NCBI GenBank assembly: GCA_014382245.1
Contig: JACNKC010000097.1
Span: 25,254 to 89,253 of the forward strand
Length of the DNA: 64,000 bases
Source of the DNA: Pseudomonadota bacterium
GTDB taxonomy: Bacteria; Desulfobacterota; Binatia; UBA1149
Direction of reading: 5' to 3'
Both the position numbers and the translations under genes were made by a program. The notes below the pieces were generated by a model that was not told the DNA's origin, searched no databases, and saw only the letters and a list, made by a program, of their open reading frames with translations. Positions 36,540 to 45,124 of the stretch are shown piece by piece; position 1 is the first letter of the stretch, and every line of letters begins with the position of its first letter.

Positions 36540-38726
36540 ATGCTTTCTGTCGATAAGCGGCAACAGGGGTGGTGGCTCAAGGCTGGCGGCGGCGTGTTGT
36601 TGCCGCTGGCCCTGCTCGCGTTGGTGGCTGCTTGCCAGCCCGACGCGGGCAGCGTCTTTGAGCCTCGCACGAGATTCGTCGACCCTGCGCATCGCGCTGG
36701 CCGCAGCCTCGATTCCCTGCGCACCGCCGATTGGACGCTGGCCGAAATCCACGACGAGACGCGCTACGTTCTTGGCACTGCGCCCAGGAAGCTGGTCAAG
36801 GCCCAGCGCGGCATACTGGTGCCCGAAGGCGGCCTGCTTGAGTTGCTGGCCGGCCTGCCGGTGGAGTTGGTTGACAGCGAACGCGTAGTGCTGGTTTCGC
36901 AGGTCTACTACGACAAATCCTGGCACGAACTGGCGCGCCTGGTTAAGCGGCCGTTGACGTTTCGCGGCAGCGACCCGTTTGTAAAGCCGTCCTGGCAGCT
37001 TCCCGCCGGGCTGGCCGGCAGCAGGGTGAGGATAAACATTGAGGGCTACGGCCTGGCCGCCGGCCGCGACACGGAATACCGTGCGCCGGCGGTAGTCATC
37101 GCAGAAGGATCGGTGCTGGAGTTTGGCGTCGGCTTGCTTGAGCCCGCCTGGCAACAGGGCTCGGTGCTGTTCGAGCTGGAGGCCTGCGAAGGAGAACTTT
37201 GCTCGAGTATTTTCAGTCGGAAGATCGATCCCTCAATCGCGGGCGACAGGGGCTGGAAGGATCAGCAACTCGATCTCGCCGACATGGTCGGCAAAGAAAT
37301 TTCATTTAATTTTACCACCGAGCTGCTGGCCGAGGATGAGGAGGCGTTTTCGCTACCGGTCTGGTCCAACCCGACGGTGTACACCATGGTCGGTCGTGCT
37401 GCCGATGAGCCTAATATCATCCTGCTTTCCATAGACACCCTGCGCGCTGATCACCTGGGCGCCTATGACTACGAGCGCGATACCTCGCCGTTCATCGACA
37501 AGACCTTCGGTGACAGGGGAACCGTGTTCGAGCACCTGGTGGCGGCTGCCACAACGACCACGCCTTCGCACATGTCGATTTTTACTTCGCTGTACCCGTC
37601 GAGCCACGGGCTTACCACGGGACTGGAACCCCTGGATCCATCGCTCACCACGGTGTCGGAGCTACTTCGTGAGGCGGGCTTCGAAACCGGTGCAGTGACC
37701 GAGGACGGCTGGCTGGGCATACGCCATGGTTTCGGCCGTGGGTTCAACGAGTACGCAGAGAACAAGAGTGCCAACATCATGGCACCCGAGGGTCAGGTAG
37801 ACGTTACCTTTGCCAAGGCAAAGCGTTGGCTACGCAGGAACGCCGGCAAAAAATTCTTCTTGTTCCTGCACACTTTCCAGGTGCACGACCCCTACGCACC
37901 CCCTGAAGCCTACCAGCACTTGTTTGTTGATGACGGCGTTGTTGCCCCGGAGTGGGAAGGCGGCCCGATGGCCCACATGCGCAGTCCGACTCTTTACGAT
38001 AGAGAGATTCGTTACACCGACGACGAGTTGAAGTCTTTTTTCGCGACAATGGAAGAACTGAAGCTGCTGGACAACACGGTCTTCATACTCACCTCCGATC
38101 ACGGCGAGGAATTCGGTGAGCACGGCTACCTGGGTCACGGCGCCCACATGCACGACGAGGTACAGAGGGTGCCGCTCATGTTCTACGGACCCGGTGTGCG
38201 GCGCGGGTACCGAGTTGCAGAGCCGGTAAGCCACATTGACATCATGCCCACCATACTGGAGATCGCCGGCGTGGGTGGTAGCGGACAGGCGCGCGGGCTG
38301 AGCCTGGTCAAATTACTGGACGGTGAGCGAACTGGTGACCTGCGCGATCGGTCCCTGTTCAGCGAGGGCTGGACTTCCCAGATTCTTTACTCGGACATGA
38401 AGCGCGGCCTTTTTGACAAGCCGGCGTTGTCGGTGCGCATAGCAGGCGATAAACTCCACCGTTATCGCAACGGAGACGAGTTCAGCTACGAGTACTTCGA
38501 TCTCAACGACGATCCGGGTGAGACCAACGACCTGCTGGTTTCCGGTGCCGCGGTTTCCGGCACTGCCCGGGCCGTTGAGCTCAGGCGCCTGGTTGACGGC
38601 CACCTCGACGAGGCGGCCGTCGTACGCAGCGAACTGCTCAGCGGGAGGGTAGATGTGGCGCCCGACGAAAATTTTCTTGACCCGGCCAGGGAAGAAAAGC
38701 TCCGCGCGCTGGGCTATATAGAGTAG
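36540..38726 (+). CDS. sulfatase/alkaline-phosphatase superfamily lipoprotein with Thr nucleophile (copy 2)
   Basis: 728 residues, the longest of the three. Lipobox LVAAC places the lipid Cys at residue 32. A ~250-residue beta-rich domain precedes the catalytic fold: IILLSIDTLRADHLGAYDY, TTPSHMSIFTSLYPSSHG, and ILTSDHGEEFGEHGYLGHG. The FGly-equivalent residue is Thr340 (codon 37557-37559). The protein ends REEKLRALGYIE. The 167-base gap to copy 1 is AT-richer around 36505-36535 and must contain both divergent promoters. Probably anchored in the envelope, acting on phosphate or sulfate esters of surface glycans; the substrate is not known. Confidence 0.86.
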   Translation: MLSVDKRQQGWWLKAGGGVLLPLALLALVAACQPDAGSVFEPRTRFVDPAHRAGRSLDSLRTADWTLAEIHDETRYVLGTAPRKLVKAQRGILVPEGGLLELLAGLPVELVDSERVVLVSQVYYDKSWHELARLVKRPLTFRGSDPFVKPSWQLPAGLAGSRVRINIEGYGLAAGRDTEYRAPAVVIAEGSVLEFGVGLLEPAWQQGSVLFELEACEGELCSSIFSRKIDPSIAGDRGWKDQQLDLADMVGKEISFNFTTELLAEDEEAFSLPVWSNPTVYTMVGRAADEPNIILLSIDTLRADHLGAYDYERDTSPFIDKTFGDRGTVFEHLVAAATTTTPSHMSIFTSLYPSSHGLTTGLEPLDPSLTTVSELLREAGFETGAVTEDGWLGIRHGFGRGFNEYAENKSANIMAPEGQVDVTFAKAKRWLRRNAGKKFFLFLHTFQVHDPYAPPEAYQHLFVDDGVVAPEWEGGPMAHMRSPTLYDREIRYTDDELKSFFATMEELKLLDNTVFILTSDHGEEFGEHGYLGHGAHMHDEVQRVPLMFYGPGVRRGYRVAEPVSHIDIMPTILEIAGVGGSGQARGLSLVKLLDGERTGDLRDRSLFSEGWTSQILYSDMKRGLFDKPALSVRIAGDKLHRYRNGDEFSYEYFDLNDDPGETNDLLVSGAAVSGTARAVELRRLVDGHLDEAAVVRSELLSGRVDVAPDENFLDPAREEKLRALGYIE

Positions 38727-38858
38727 CATTCTGCCCCTTCGAGCCCGATAAAATCTGCCTGGACCCAGGCGAAGTGCTACACTGGGGGGTGACGGTTCGA
38801 GTTTTACTGGCTGGCGTTGTTGCGCCGGTCGTCTTGCAAGCCACCCACCGGGACATTT

Positions 38859-40139
38859 ATGCCACACTCTCCGACTAAAAGACTTGGCATGACCAGTGCC
38901 GCGGCCGTGGTCATGGGCAACATGATAGGGGCCGGCGTGTTCACTACTTCGGGTTTCGCGTTGGCCGATCTCGGTGATCCCACTATCGTGCTGGTGGCCT
39001 GGGCAGTGGGCGGAGTTCTGGCCATGTTCGGCGCGCTTTCTTACGGTGCGCTCGTGCGCCGCATGCCCGAGTCCGGTGGCGAGTATCTTTTCCTTTCGAG
39101 GGCGGTGCACCCTGCGGCGGGTTTCATGGCCGGCTGGGTGTCGCTGCTCGCCGGTTTTACCGCTCCCATTGCAGCCGCGGCGCTGGGCCTGCAGGCCTAC
39201 GTGGCTTACTCCTTCGGTGTCACGGTGCGCCCCGAATGGATCGGCACTATCGCCATACTGGCAGCGGGCCTGATGCACGGCTTGCGCGTGCGCGATGGGG
39301 TCCTGCTGCAGAACATCGCGGTTGGTCTGAAGATGATAGTGATCGGCGGCTTCCTGGTATACGGAGCGTTCGCGCTGCCTGATCTCCCGCCGTCGTTGGC
39401 GCCGGCTCCCGCCTTCGAGCTCGGAGCCTTCGCTGTTACCCTTGTGTGGATATCTTTCGCCTACTCGGGCTGGAACGCGGCTGTTTACATTGCCGAGGAA
39501 GTATCAGACCCGGAGAAGACGATTCAGCGTTCGCTTATCCTCGCCACGGGGACCGTTACCGTGGTGTACCTGGGGCTCAACGCCATTTTTGTTTACTCGG
39601 CACCCATCGAGATGTTGGCCGGCAGGGCCGAAATCGGCGCGGTCGCTGCCGAAGCGCTCGGCGGCGCGCCTCTCAAACGCGCGGTGTCGGCCATCGTCGT
39701 ACTTGCCCTCTTTACTTCGATTTCTTCGATGATCATGGCTGGTCCCAGGGTCTACGCGAAGATGGCAGACGACGGCTTGTTTCCGGCGTTCTTCAAGGCA
39801 GGGGCCAGGTCGCCGGGCGCCGCGGTCGCGCTTCAGACCGGCCTCGCGCTGGTCGTTCTATGGTCCACCGGCCTGGCCCAGTTGCTGGGCTACATAGGCT
39901 TCACCCTGGGCTTGTCGGCCGCCGCTACGGTGGGGGCATTGTTGAAGCTCCGCCTGCGCGAGGGCGCCGAGAGGGTTGCCATACCCGGTTACCCCTGGGT
40001 GCCGGGTATATACATAGCGTCCACCCTGCTTATTGCTGGTTTCATGGCAGTGAGGGAACCGATGCAGGCGGGGCTGGGGCTGCTTACTGCGCTGGTGGGG
40101 CTGCCGCTTTACTTTTTTGCGAAACGAAGAGCTGCTTGA
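38859..40139 (+). CDS. APC superfamily amino acid permease
   Basis: 426 residues, about 12 membrane segments. The first segment has the APC signature GNMIGAGVFTTSGFALADLG, then GALSYGALVRRMPESGGEYLFL and the family's AYSGWNAAVYIAEEVSDPEKT in the middle. This pattern fits the APC family of amino acid/polyamine transporters (COG0531). The ATG at 38859 is chosen; an in-frame ATG 10 codons later also works. It follows copy 2 of the sulfatase-fold lipoproteins by 132 bases and is not obviously linked to glycans. Substrate unknown. Confidence 0.9.
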   Translation: MPHSPTKRLGMTSAAAVVMGNMIGAGVFTTSGFALADLGDPTIVLVAWAVGGVLAMFGALSYGALVRRMPESGGEYLFLSRAVHPAAGFMAGWVSLLAGFTAPIAAAALGLQAYVAYSFGVTVRPEWIGTIAILAAGLMHGLRVRDGVLLQNIAVGLKMIVIGGFLVYGAFALPDLPPSLAPAPAFELGAFAVTLVWISFAYSGWNAAVYIAEEVSDPEKTIQRSLILATGTVTVVYLGLNAIFVYSAPIEMLAGRAEIGAVAAEALGGAPLKRAVSAIVVLALFTSISSMIMAGPRVYAKMADDGLFPAFFKAGARSPGAAVALQTGLALVVLWSTGLAQLLGYIGFTLGLSAAATVGALLKLRLREGAERVAIPGYPWVPGIYIASTLLIAGFMAVREPMQAGLGLLTALVGLPLYFFAKRRAA

Positions 40140-40193
40140 GTCGTGGCCGGGCCCGTGGGAAGGTTGCTGGGCCTGTCTTAAAGGAGATTTTAA

Positions 40194-41114
40194 ATGCGAA
40201 GAGTTTTTTCTGCTACATCGTTGGCATTGTCGTTGTTGCTTGTTGTTGCCGGCGCAGGGTGCAAGGAGGAAGTGCCCGCTCCCGCCGCGGTTGAAGAAAG
40301 CGCGGCGCTGGAAGAGCCGGCTGCCGTTGCTAAGGCTACCGAGCCGGCTCCTGCTGCAGTTAAAGAAGCAGGGTCTCCGGCTTCGGCGAAGCCCTCTGCT
40401 CTCGTGCCGGTGGCAACAGACAAGGCTGCCAAGGCCGCCAAGCCCGTAAGGCGGGACATCGTCAATACTGCGAAGAAGCGTTACTCGCAGTTTGGCGAGG
40501 AACTCTGCATTCGGGACTTTTTCCAGGACCGCCGCGACGGGTTCTTTCTGGACGTGGGCTGCGCTTTTCCGCAGCGCAACAGCACAACCTTTTATTTAGA
40601 CAAGCACCTGGGGTGGACGGGTATCGGCGTTGACGCTGTTTCTACCTATGCCAAACACTGGGCCAAGGATCGTCCTGATAGTAAGTTCCTGAATTTTCTG
40701 ATCTCGGATCACTCGGACACCGAGGATACTTTTTATCGGGCCAAGTGGCCGGAGGTGTCCTCGGCAAAAAAAGAAATGGTCGAAACGCCTGCGGGATTGG
40801 ATCAGCCCTACGACTACACCGAGATCAAGGTTCCTACCATAACGATCGACAAGCTGCTCGAAGACAACGGGGTTGAGAAAATTGACTTCATGTCAATGGA
40901 CATAGAGGGCTTCCAGATGACAGCATTGGCTGCGTTCGACATCCAGAAGTACCAGCCCGAACTGGTCTGCATAGAGGCCTACAGGCCCGACCGTTCCAGG
41001 ATAAACTCCTGGTTCGAAGAGCGTGGCTACAAGCGCATTGATCGCTACCTCAAGCATGACCACATCAACTGGTACTATACGCCTGCTGACAACCCGGCCC
41101 TGTTACTCGAGTAG
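40194..41114 (+). CDS. FkbM-family methyltransferase with a lipoprotein signal peptide
   Basis: 306 residues. The N-terminus is a lipoprotein signal (LLLVVAGAGCKEEV, lipid Cys at residue 23), then a ~60-residue Ala/Pro/Glu/Lys linker, then an FkbM-type methyltransferase domain: YSQFGEELCIRDFF, DGFFLDVGCAFPQRNSTTF, GIGVDAVSTYAKHW and the C-terminal IDFMSMDIEGFQMTALAAF. FkbM enzymes need SAM, which is cytoplasmic, so an exported copy is unexpected. A strong AAAGGAG precedes the ATG. The 3' end overlaps the convergent acyltransferase by 12 bases. Either the signal tethers it unusually or the domain has a different role. Confidence 0.85.
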   Translation: MRRVFSATSLALSLLLVVAGAGCKEEVPAPAAVEESAALEEPAAVAKATEPAPAAVKEAGSPASAKPSALVPVATDKAAKAAKPVRRDIVNTAKKRYSQFGEELCIRDFFQDRRDGFFLDVGCAFPQRNSTTFYLDKHLGWTGIGVDAVSTYAKHWAKDRPDSKFLNFLISDHSDTEDTFYRAKWPEVSSAKKEMVETPAGLDQPYDYTEIKVPTITIDKLLEDNGVEKIDFMSMDIEGFQMTALAAFDIQKYQPELVCIEAYRPDRSRINSWFEERGYKRIDRYLKHDHINWYYTPADNPALLLE

Positions 41115-42158
41115 CTCGCGGGCAACCCGCCGGCGCAACTTTTCCACTGGCAGCTCGACTACCCGCCGCAACAGCAACGACACCATGAGTACCACCGGCA
41201 CCGCCAGCACAAACAGCGCGGAGCGTTCGCCGAGTCCGAGGTCACTCTCGGTAAACGTGGCCAGCGCGGCGGCCACCACGATGCTCACCGGCATGTGCAG
41301 CAGGAAAAGCGGGTAGGACAAGTCTCCAAGCTGTCTGTCCAGCCTGGCCGGGATGCTGGTAGCTTTGGGATGCGCGAGCCCGGCCAGCGCCAGGATCACG
41401 GCCGAGCTCGCGGCGGCGTGAAGAAGCAGGGGAGTCGAATAGAGATCGGGCCAGGTCCACGCCGTGCCCGCGTTGAGCAGGGCCACCACCACCGCTAGCG
41501 GCAGCAGCCAGCTGGGCAACGTGAACTCCGGTCGCGTGAATTGTTGTCCCACGAAGTACACCGCAGCGCCCAGCGCGAAGGGCAACGCGCAGGCCGCCGG
41601 TGACGTGACGCGTAGATGGGCAGCAACTCCAGTTGCGTTTGCCCAGGCGGCCCAGGTGGCGGCCGCCACGAGCCACAGCGACACAGTGACTCGTGAGCGC
41701 GACAGCAGCAGCGCCATGAGCACGTAGTAGTAGAGCTCGATGCTCAGCGACCAGGAAGCCGGCAGTATGGGCGCGGGCAGCATGCGCGAGTCAAGATCGA
41801 GCAGGGCCACGTTGCGTATCCAGTCACCGGCCACGTATGGCAACCCGGCGTGGGTGAGCACGGCAGCCCAGTCGGGCCTGAGTGCCAGCAGGGTTGCCAT
41901 GGCCGCCAGCGCCACCAGGTAGGGAGGGTAGATGCGCAGCGCGCGGTTGGCGGCGTAGCGCAGCAGGCCGTCGCTACCGAAGCCGTAGCGCTGGTTGAGC
42001 ACCAGCGTCATCAAGTAGCCGCTCAGGCAGAAGAACGACCAGACGGCGTAGTGGCCCAGCCAGTTCAGCTGCCCCGCGAGGAAGGGCACGAGGTGGCTGA
42101 ACATAACGGCCAACGCGAGCGACATGCGCATAAAGCCGAACACGCGCCATCTTAGCAC
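41103..42158 (-). CDS. acyltransferase 3 family membrane protein
   Basis: 351 residues, about ten membrane segments. The start VLRWRVFGFMRMSLALAVMFSHL with the conserved His, then FFCLSGYLMTLVL and ASWSLSIELYYYVLMALLL, is typical of OafA-like O-acyltransferases. GTG at 42158 is chosen because an in-frame upstream extension is Arg/Pro-rich and unlike the family. The C-terminus overlaps the lipoprotein methyltransferase by 12 bases on the opposite strand, both ending Leu-Leu-Glu. It probably acylates a surface sugar. Confidence 0.88.
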   Translation of the reverse strand: MLRWRVFGFMRMSLALAVMFSHLVPFLAGQLNWLGHYAVWSFFCLSGYLMTLVLNQRYGFGSDGLLRYAANRALRIYPPYLVALAAMATLLALRPDWAAVLTHAGLPYVAGDWIRNVALLDLDSRMLPAPILPASWSLSIELYYYVLMALLLSRSRVTVSLWLVAAATWAAWANATGVAAHLRVTSPAACALPFALGAAVYFVGQQFTRPEFTLPSWLLPLAVVVALLNAGTAWTWPDLYSTPLLLHAAASSAVILALAGLAHPKATSIPARLDRQLGDLSYPLFLLHMPVSIVVAAALATFTESDLGLGERSALFVLAVPVVLMVSLLLRRVVELPVEKLRRRVARELLE

Positions 42159-42244
42159 GCGCCGGGTGGGGTGGTGGCGCAGGAGTGGGGGCTGGAAAAC
42201 CCGGCCACCATGTGGCACTGGCAGGGGGCGGTGGGCGTGCGGCG

Positions 42245-43111
42245 TTGAAAATTCTGGTCACCGGGGCTTCCGGCCTGGTGGGCTCGCGCCTGCTGCGCGT
42301 GTTTGCCGACCACGAGGTGACAGGGACCCGCAACTCGCGGGCGGCCGAGGGGCTGTTGCCGCTGGATCTGGCCGACACTGCGGCCATTGATGCGCTGGTG
42401 GATGACTTACAACCTGATCTTGTTCTGCACCCGGCCGCCATGCCCGCCGTTGATCGCTGTGAGCTCGAGCCCGAGCTGTCGCTGACCATAAACGTGGAGG
42501 GCACTCGCGCCGTGGCGCGCGCGGCTGCGCGCGTGGGCGCGCGCATGGTCTACTTTTCGTCGGATTACGTTTTTGACGGCAGCGCTGGGCCCTACGAGAT
42601 CGACGCCGAGCCGGCGCCCATCAACGAGTACGGGCGGCACAAGCTGGCGGCCGAGCAAGCCGTGAGTGAGCTCGTTGACGATCACGTCATCGTGCGCATC
42701 TGTGGCGTCTACGGACACGACCCCCGCGGGCTGAACTTCATCATGCAGTTGCTCGCACGTGAGTCGTCGGGCGAGACCATGAAAGCGCCGCGCGACCAGT
42801 GGGGCACTCCCACCTGCGCTGATAACCTCGCGGCCGCCGTGCGCGAGTTGGCGCTGTCGGATTACCGGGGCGTGGCTCACCCGGTGGGGCCTGACTGCCT
42901 GCCGCGCGATGAGTTTGCCCGTCGCGCGGCGGCTGCGCTGGGCCTGGACGCCGGTTTTATCCAGGCGGTAGATACGCCCGAGCTCGCGCAGCCCGCTCCC
43001 CGGCCGCTGCGTTGCGGGGTGGACAACCGGCGCACGCAGGAGCTGCTGTCGCTTCGGCTGCTGGGTGTCGACGAGGGACTGGCGGCGGTTGCTGCCGAGC
43101 TGGGGCGCTAG
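42245..43111 (+). CDS. RmlD-like NAD(P)-dependent sugar-nucleotide reductase (extended SDR)
   Basis: 288 residues. The start KILVTGASGLVGSRLLRVF holds the GxxGxxG nucleotide motif, and RMVYFSSDYVFDGSAGPY and NEYGRHKLAAEQAV give the YxxxK catalytic pair. These are features of the dTDP-4-dehydrorhamnose reductase (RmlD) family. TTG at 42245 starts exactly at the Rossmann fold. No rmlA, rmlB or rmlC is present nearby, so the precise sugar is uncertain. It stands alone, divergent from the acyltransferase and convergent with a sulfatase-fold lipoprotein. Confidence 0.85.
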   Translation: MKILVTGASGLVGSRLLRVFADHEVTGTRNSRAAEGLLPLDLADTAAIDALVDDLQPDLVLHPAAMPAVDRCELEPELSLTINVEGTRAVARAAARVGARMVYFSSDYVFDGSAGPYEIDAEPAPINEYGRHKLAAEQAVSELVDDHVIVRICGVYGHDPRGLNFIMQLLARESSGETMKAPRDQWGTPTCADNLAAAVRELALSDYRGVAHPVGPDCLPRDEFARRAAAALGLDAGFIQAVDTPELAQPAPRPLRCGVDNRRTQELLSLRLLGVDEGLAAVAAELGR

Positions 43112-43138
43112 TTTCGCCGGCGCTGCTTTCCCAGAGCG

Positions 43139-44995
43139 TTACTCTCCAGGCTCCAGGTAGCCCAGTGCCCTGAGCTTACGTATCTTGTCTTCGCCCAATC
43201 CGTTTGCGTCCGATCCAGGCCGGCGATGCGCATCCGCGCGCGACTGCAGCGACCGAGAGAGCTCGTTATTGCGAGCGGCTGCCACGGCTGGCCACTGCTC
43301 GAGCAGGCGCTTGAGCTGCGGCCCCTGGTCGGCGAACTCGTACAGGTCCCTGGTCTGGCCGGGGTCGCTCGACAGATCGAACAACCAGTAGCGTTGACCG
43401 TCGTCCTTCTTTTCGCTCAGCAGGCGGTCGGGCCACAGGGTCACCGCCCGGGCCGGCGGTTGCCAACTCTTGTCGACGCCCGTGTAGGTCATGGCGAAGG
43501 GAGAATCGGCCACCGAGTAAAGCGGTGTTGCCGGCAGCGCCTGGTCGTGGCGAAGGTGGGCGAGAACCGAGCGACCCTGCAGAGGGTAGGGCTCCTCGAT
43601 GTCGAGCAGCTCGAGCAGTGTGGGCACGAGGTCTACGAGGCCCACCGGGCCGGTTCTTCTCTGGCCGGCCGGAAGGCGGCCCGGGGCGCGCAGCATCAGC
43701 GGCACGCGCAGTGTCTCGTTGGCCAGGGTGGCACCGTGGTAGCGACGGCCGTGCTCGCCGAACTCCTCACCGTGGTCGGACAGCACTATAAGTATAGTGT
43801 CATCGGCGGGCAGTACTCGGTCGATGGCCTTGAGCAGGCGCGCGACCTCGCTGTCGGTGTAAGCAATCTCGGCGTCGTAGGCGTCCATGTCGCGTCGCGC
43901 CGGCGACGCGCCCTCGGGCGACGGGAACAGTGCCGCCCACCGGGGTGCGGGCGTGTAGGGGGAGTGCACCTGGTAGGTGTGCAGGAAAACAAACATCGGC
44001 CGGTCGGCGTGTTCTTCGACCCAGGCTATGCCGCGGTCGAAGGTCTCGCGCACGAATCCCACCGAGTTGTCGGCGATGCGCTGTATTCCCTTTGCTTCGA
44101 TTCCACCGTTCTCGGAATAGACCTCGAAGCCGCGGCGAAATCCCAGCTCGGCGGCCACGAAGGCGTTTTCGGTGAAGGCCGCTGTGCGGTAGCCCTCGTC
44201 GGCCAGCAGCTCGGCCAGCATAGTCACGCCGCGGTGTATGCCCAGCAGGCCGGGCTGCACGGCGCTGTCCGGGTACAGGCCCGACATCATGGTGGCGTGG
44301 GAATCGAGGGTGGTGACCTCGGGGGCAAAGCAGTTTTCAACCACCAGGCCCTGCTCGTCGAACATGGCTTTCATGTTGGGCGAGGTGTCGCGCGTGTAGC
44401 CGTAGACCGACAGGTGGTCGGCTCTCAGCGTGTCGAGCGAAACGAGCACGATGTTGGGCAGGCGCTTGCGTTCGGTTGCTCGCGAGGGGTTGAGCGCTTG
44501 CAGTACCGGGTCGCTGAACCACGCCGCGCTCGGCGGCGAATCCGACCGCGCGGGCACGGTGACAAATTGCAGCGTGGTCGGGTCATCGAGATCCAGTTCG
44601 ACGCTGAACTCGTGCCAGCGCTCGCTGTCGGTGGCGGGAGAGAGGGTGGTTTCAAACAACGTCCTGGTTTTACCGCTGCTGGCCGCGGATACCCTGAAGG
44701 TGACTGGCGGTGCCGAGCTGTTGGCCGGGACGCCGCAGGCAAACTCGAGCTGGGAGCGACCGCGGGCTTCGAGCTCCAGGGTGGCGTGCACGGTGACCGT
44801 GGGTGGAAGCGGCCCGGTGTTACGACCCAGCAGGGGGCGGGTGTTGCTGTCGAGCGCGCGGTAGAGCGGGGTGCTGTCTGCCTGGGCCAGTTGGCTCAAG
44901 CGCAGCGCCGGCGGCCCCGGCCAGGGCTCCGGAGCGCAGCCGGCTGCCATCGGCAGGCCCACCAGCAGCACCGCTATACACAACAATCTCGCCAT
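43139..44995 (-). CDS. sulfatase/alkaline-phosphatase superfamily lipoprotein with Thr nucleophile (copy 3)
   Basis: 618 residues. Signal peptide with lipobox MAAGC near residue 20, a beta-rich domain to about residue 175, then IVLVSLDTLRADHLSVYGY, TTLDSHATMMSGLYPDS and IVLSDHGEEFGEHGRRYHG. The FGly-equivalent residue is Thr229. The C-terminus carries the shared motif KLRALGYLEPGE. Palindromic element B lies directly before the start. The three copies diverge strongly outside the core, so they probably have different substrates. Location is outer or inner membrane, periplasm-facing. Confidence 0.86.
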   Translation of the reverse strand: MARLLCIAVLLVGLPMAAGCAPEPWPGPPALRLSQLAQADSTPLYRALDSNTRPLLGRNTGPLPPTVTVHATLELEARGRSQLEFACGVPANSSAPPVTFRVSAASSGKTRTLFETTLSPATDSERWHEFSVELDLDDPTTLQFVTVPARSDSPPSAAWFSDPVLQALNPSRATERKRLPNIVLVSLDTLRADHLSVYGYTRDTSPNMKAMFDEQGLVVENCFAPEVTTLDSHATMMSGLYPDSAVQPGLLGIHRGVTMLAELLADEGYRTAAFTENAFVAAELGFRRGFEVYSENGGIEAKGIQRIADNSVGFVRETFDRGIAWVEEHADRPMFVFLHTYQVHSPYTPAPRWAALFPSPEGASPARRDMDAYDAEIAYTDSEVARLLKAIDRVLPADDTILIVLSDHGEEFGEHGRRYHGATLANETLRVPLMLRAPGRLPAGQRRTGPVGLVDLVPTLLELLDIEEPYPLQGRSVLAHLRHDQALPATPLYSVADSPFAMTYTGVDKSWQPPARAVTLWPDRLLSEKKDDGQRYWLFDLSSDPGQTRDLYEFADQGPQLKRLLEQWPAVAAARNNELSRSLQSRADAHRRPGSDANGLGEDKIRKLRALGYLEPGE

Positions 44996-45001
44996 CCGCA
45001 G

Positions 45002-45118
45002 ATCCTAGCACAAGAACGGGAAGACGTACCTTTTCCTCCTTTTAGACCACGTACCTTTTCGGGGTTTTAGACCACGTCTAAAACCCCGAAAAGGTACGTC
45101 TTCCCGTTCTGCTAGGAT
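45002..45118. repeat. palindromic element B (long interrupted hairpin with internal 25-bp duplication)
   Basis: Inner perfect stem of 24 bp: 45049-45072 with 45076-45099, loop CAC. A second perfect 23-bp pairing joins 45013-45035 to 45088-45110 if one repeat unit is looped out, and ATCCTAGCA (45002-45010) pairs with TGCTAGGAT (45110-45118). The left arm contains two 25-bp tandem units, 45024-45048 and 45049-45073, identical except for a 4-base core (CTCC versus GGGG). Only the second core has a complement in the right arm. The element fills the 129-base gap between two divergent genes. Confidence 0.9.
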
Positions 45119-45124
45119 GGGTGG

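Noticed and set aside
36372..37154. 260-codon minus-strand frame at the divergent sulfatase region
   Set aside because: It lies opposite copy 2 and has no domain; its stop is in the copy 1 start region by chance.
42245..43111. Complete dTDP-rhamnose pathway
   Set aside because: Only an RmlD-like gene is present; rmlA, rmlB and rmlC are not in the window.
43226..45070. 614-codon plus-strand frame
   Set aside because: Antisense to sulfatase-fold copy 3, which has a lipobox and catalytic motifs.
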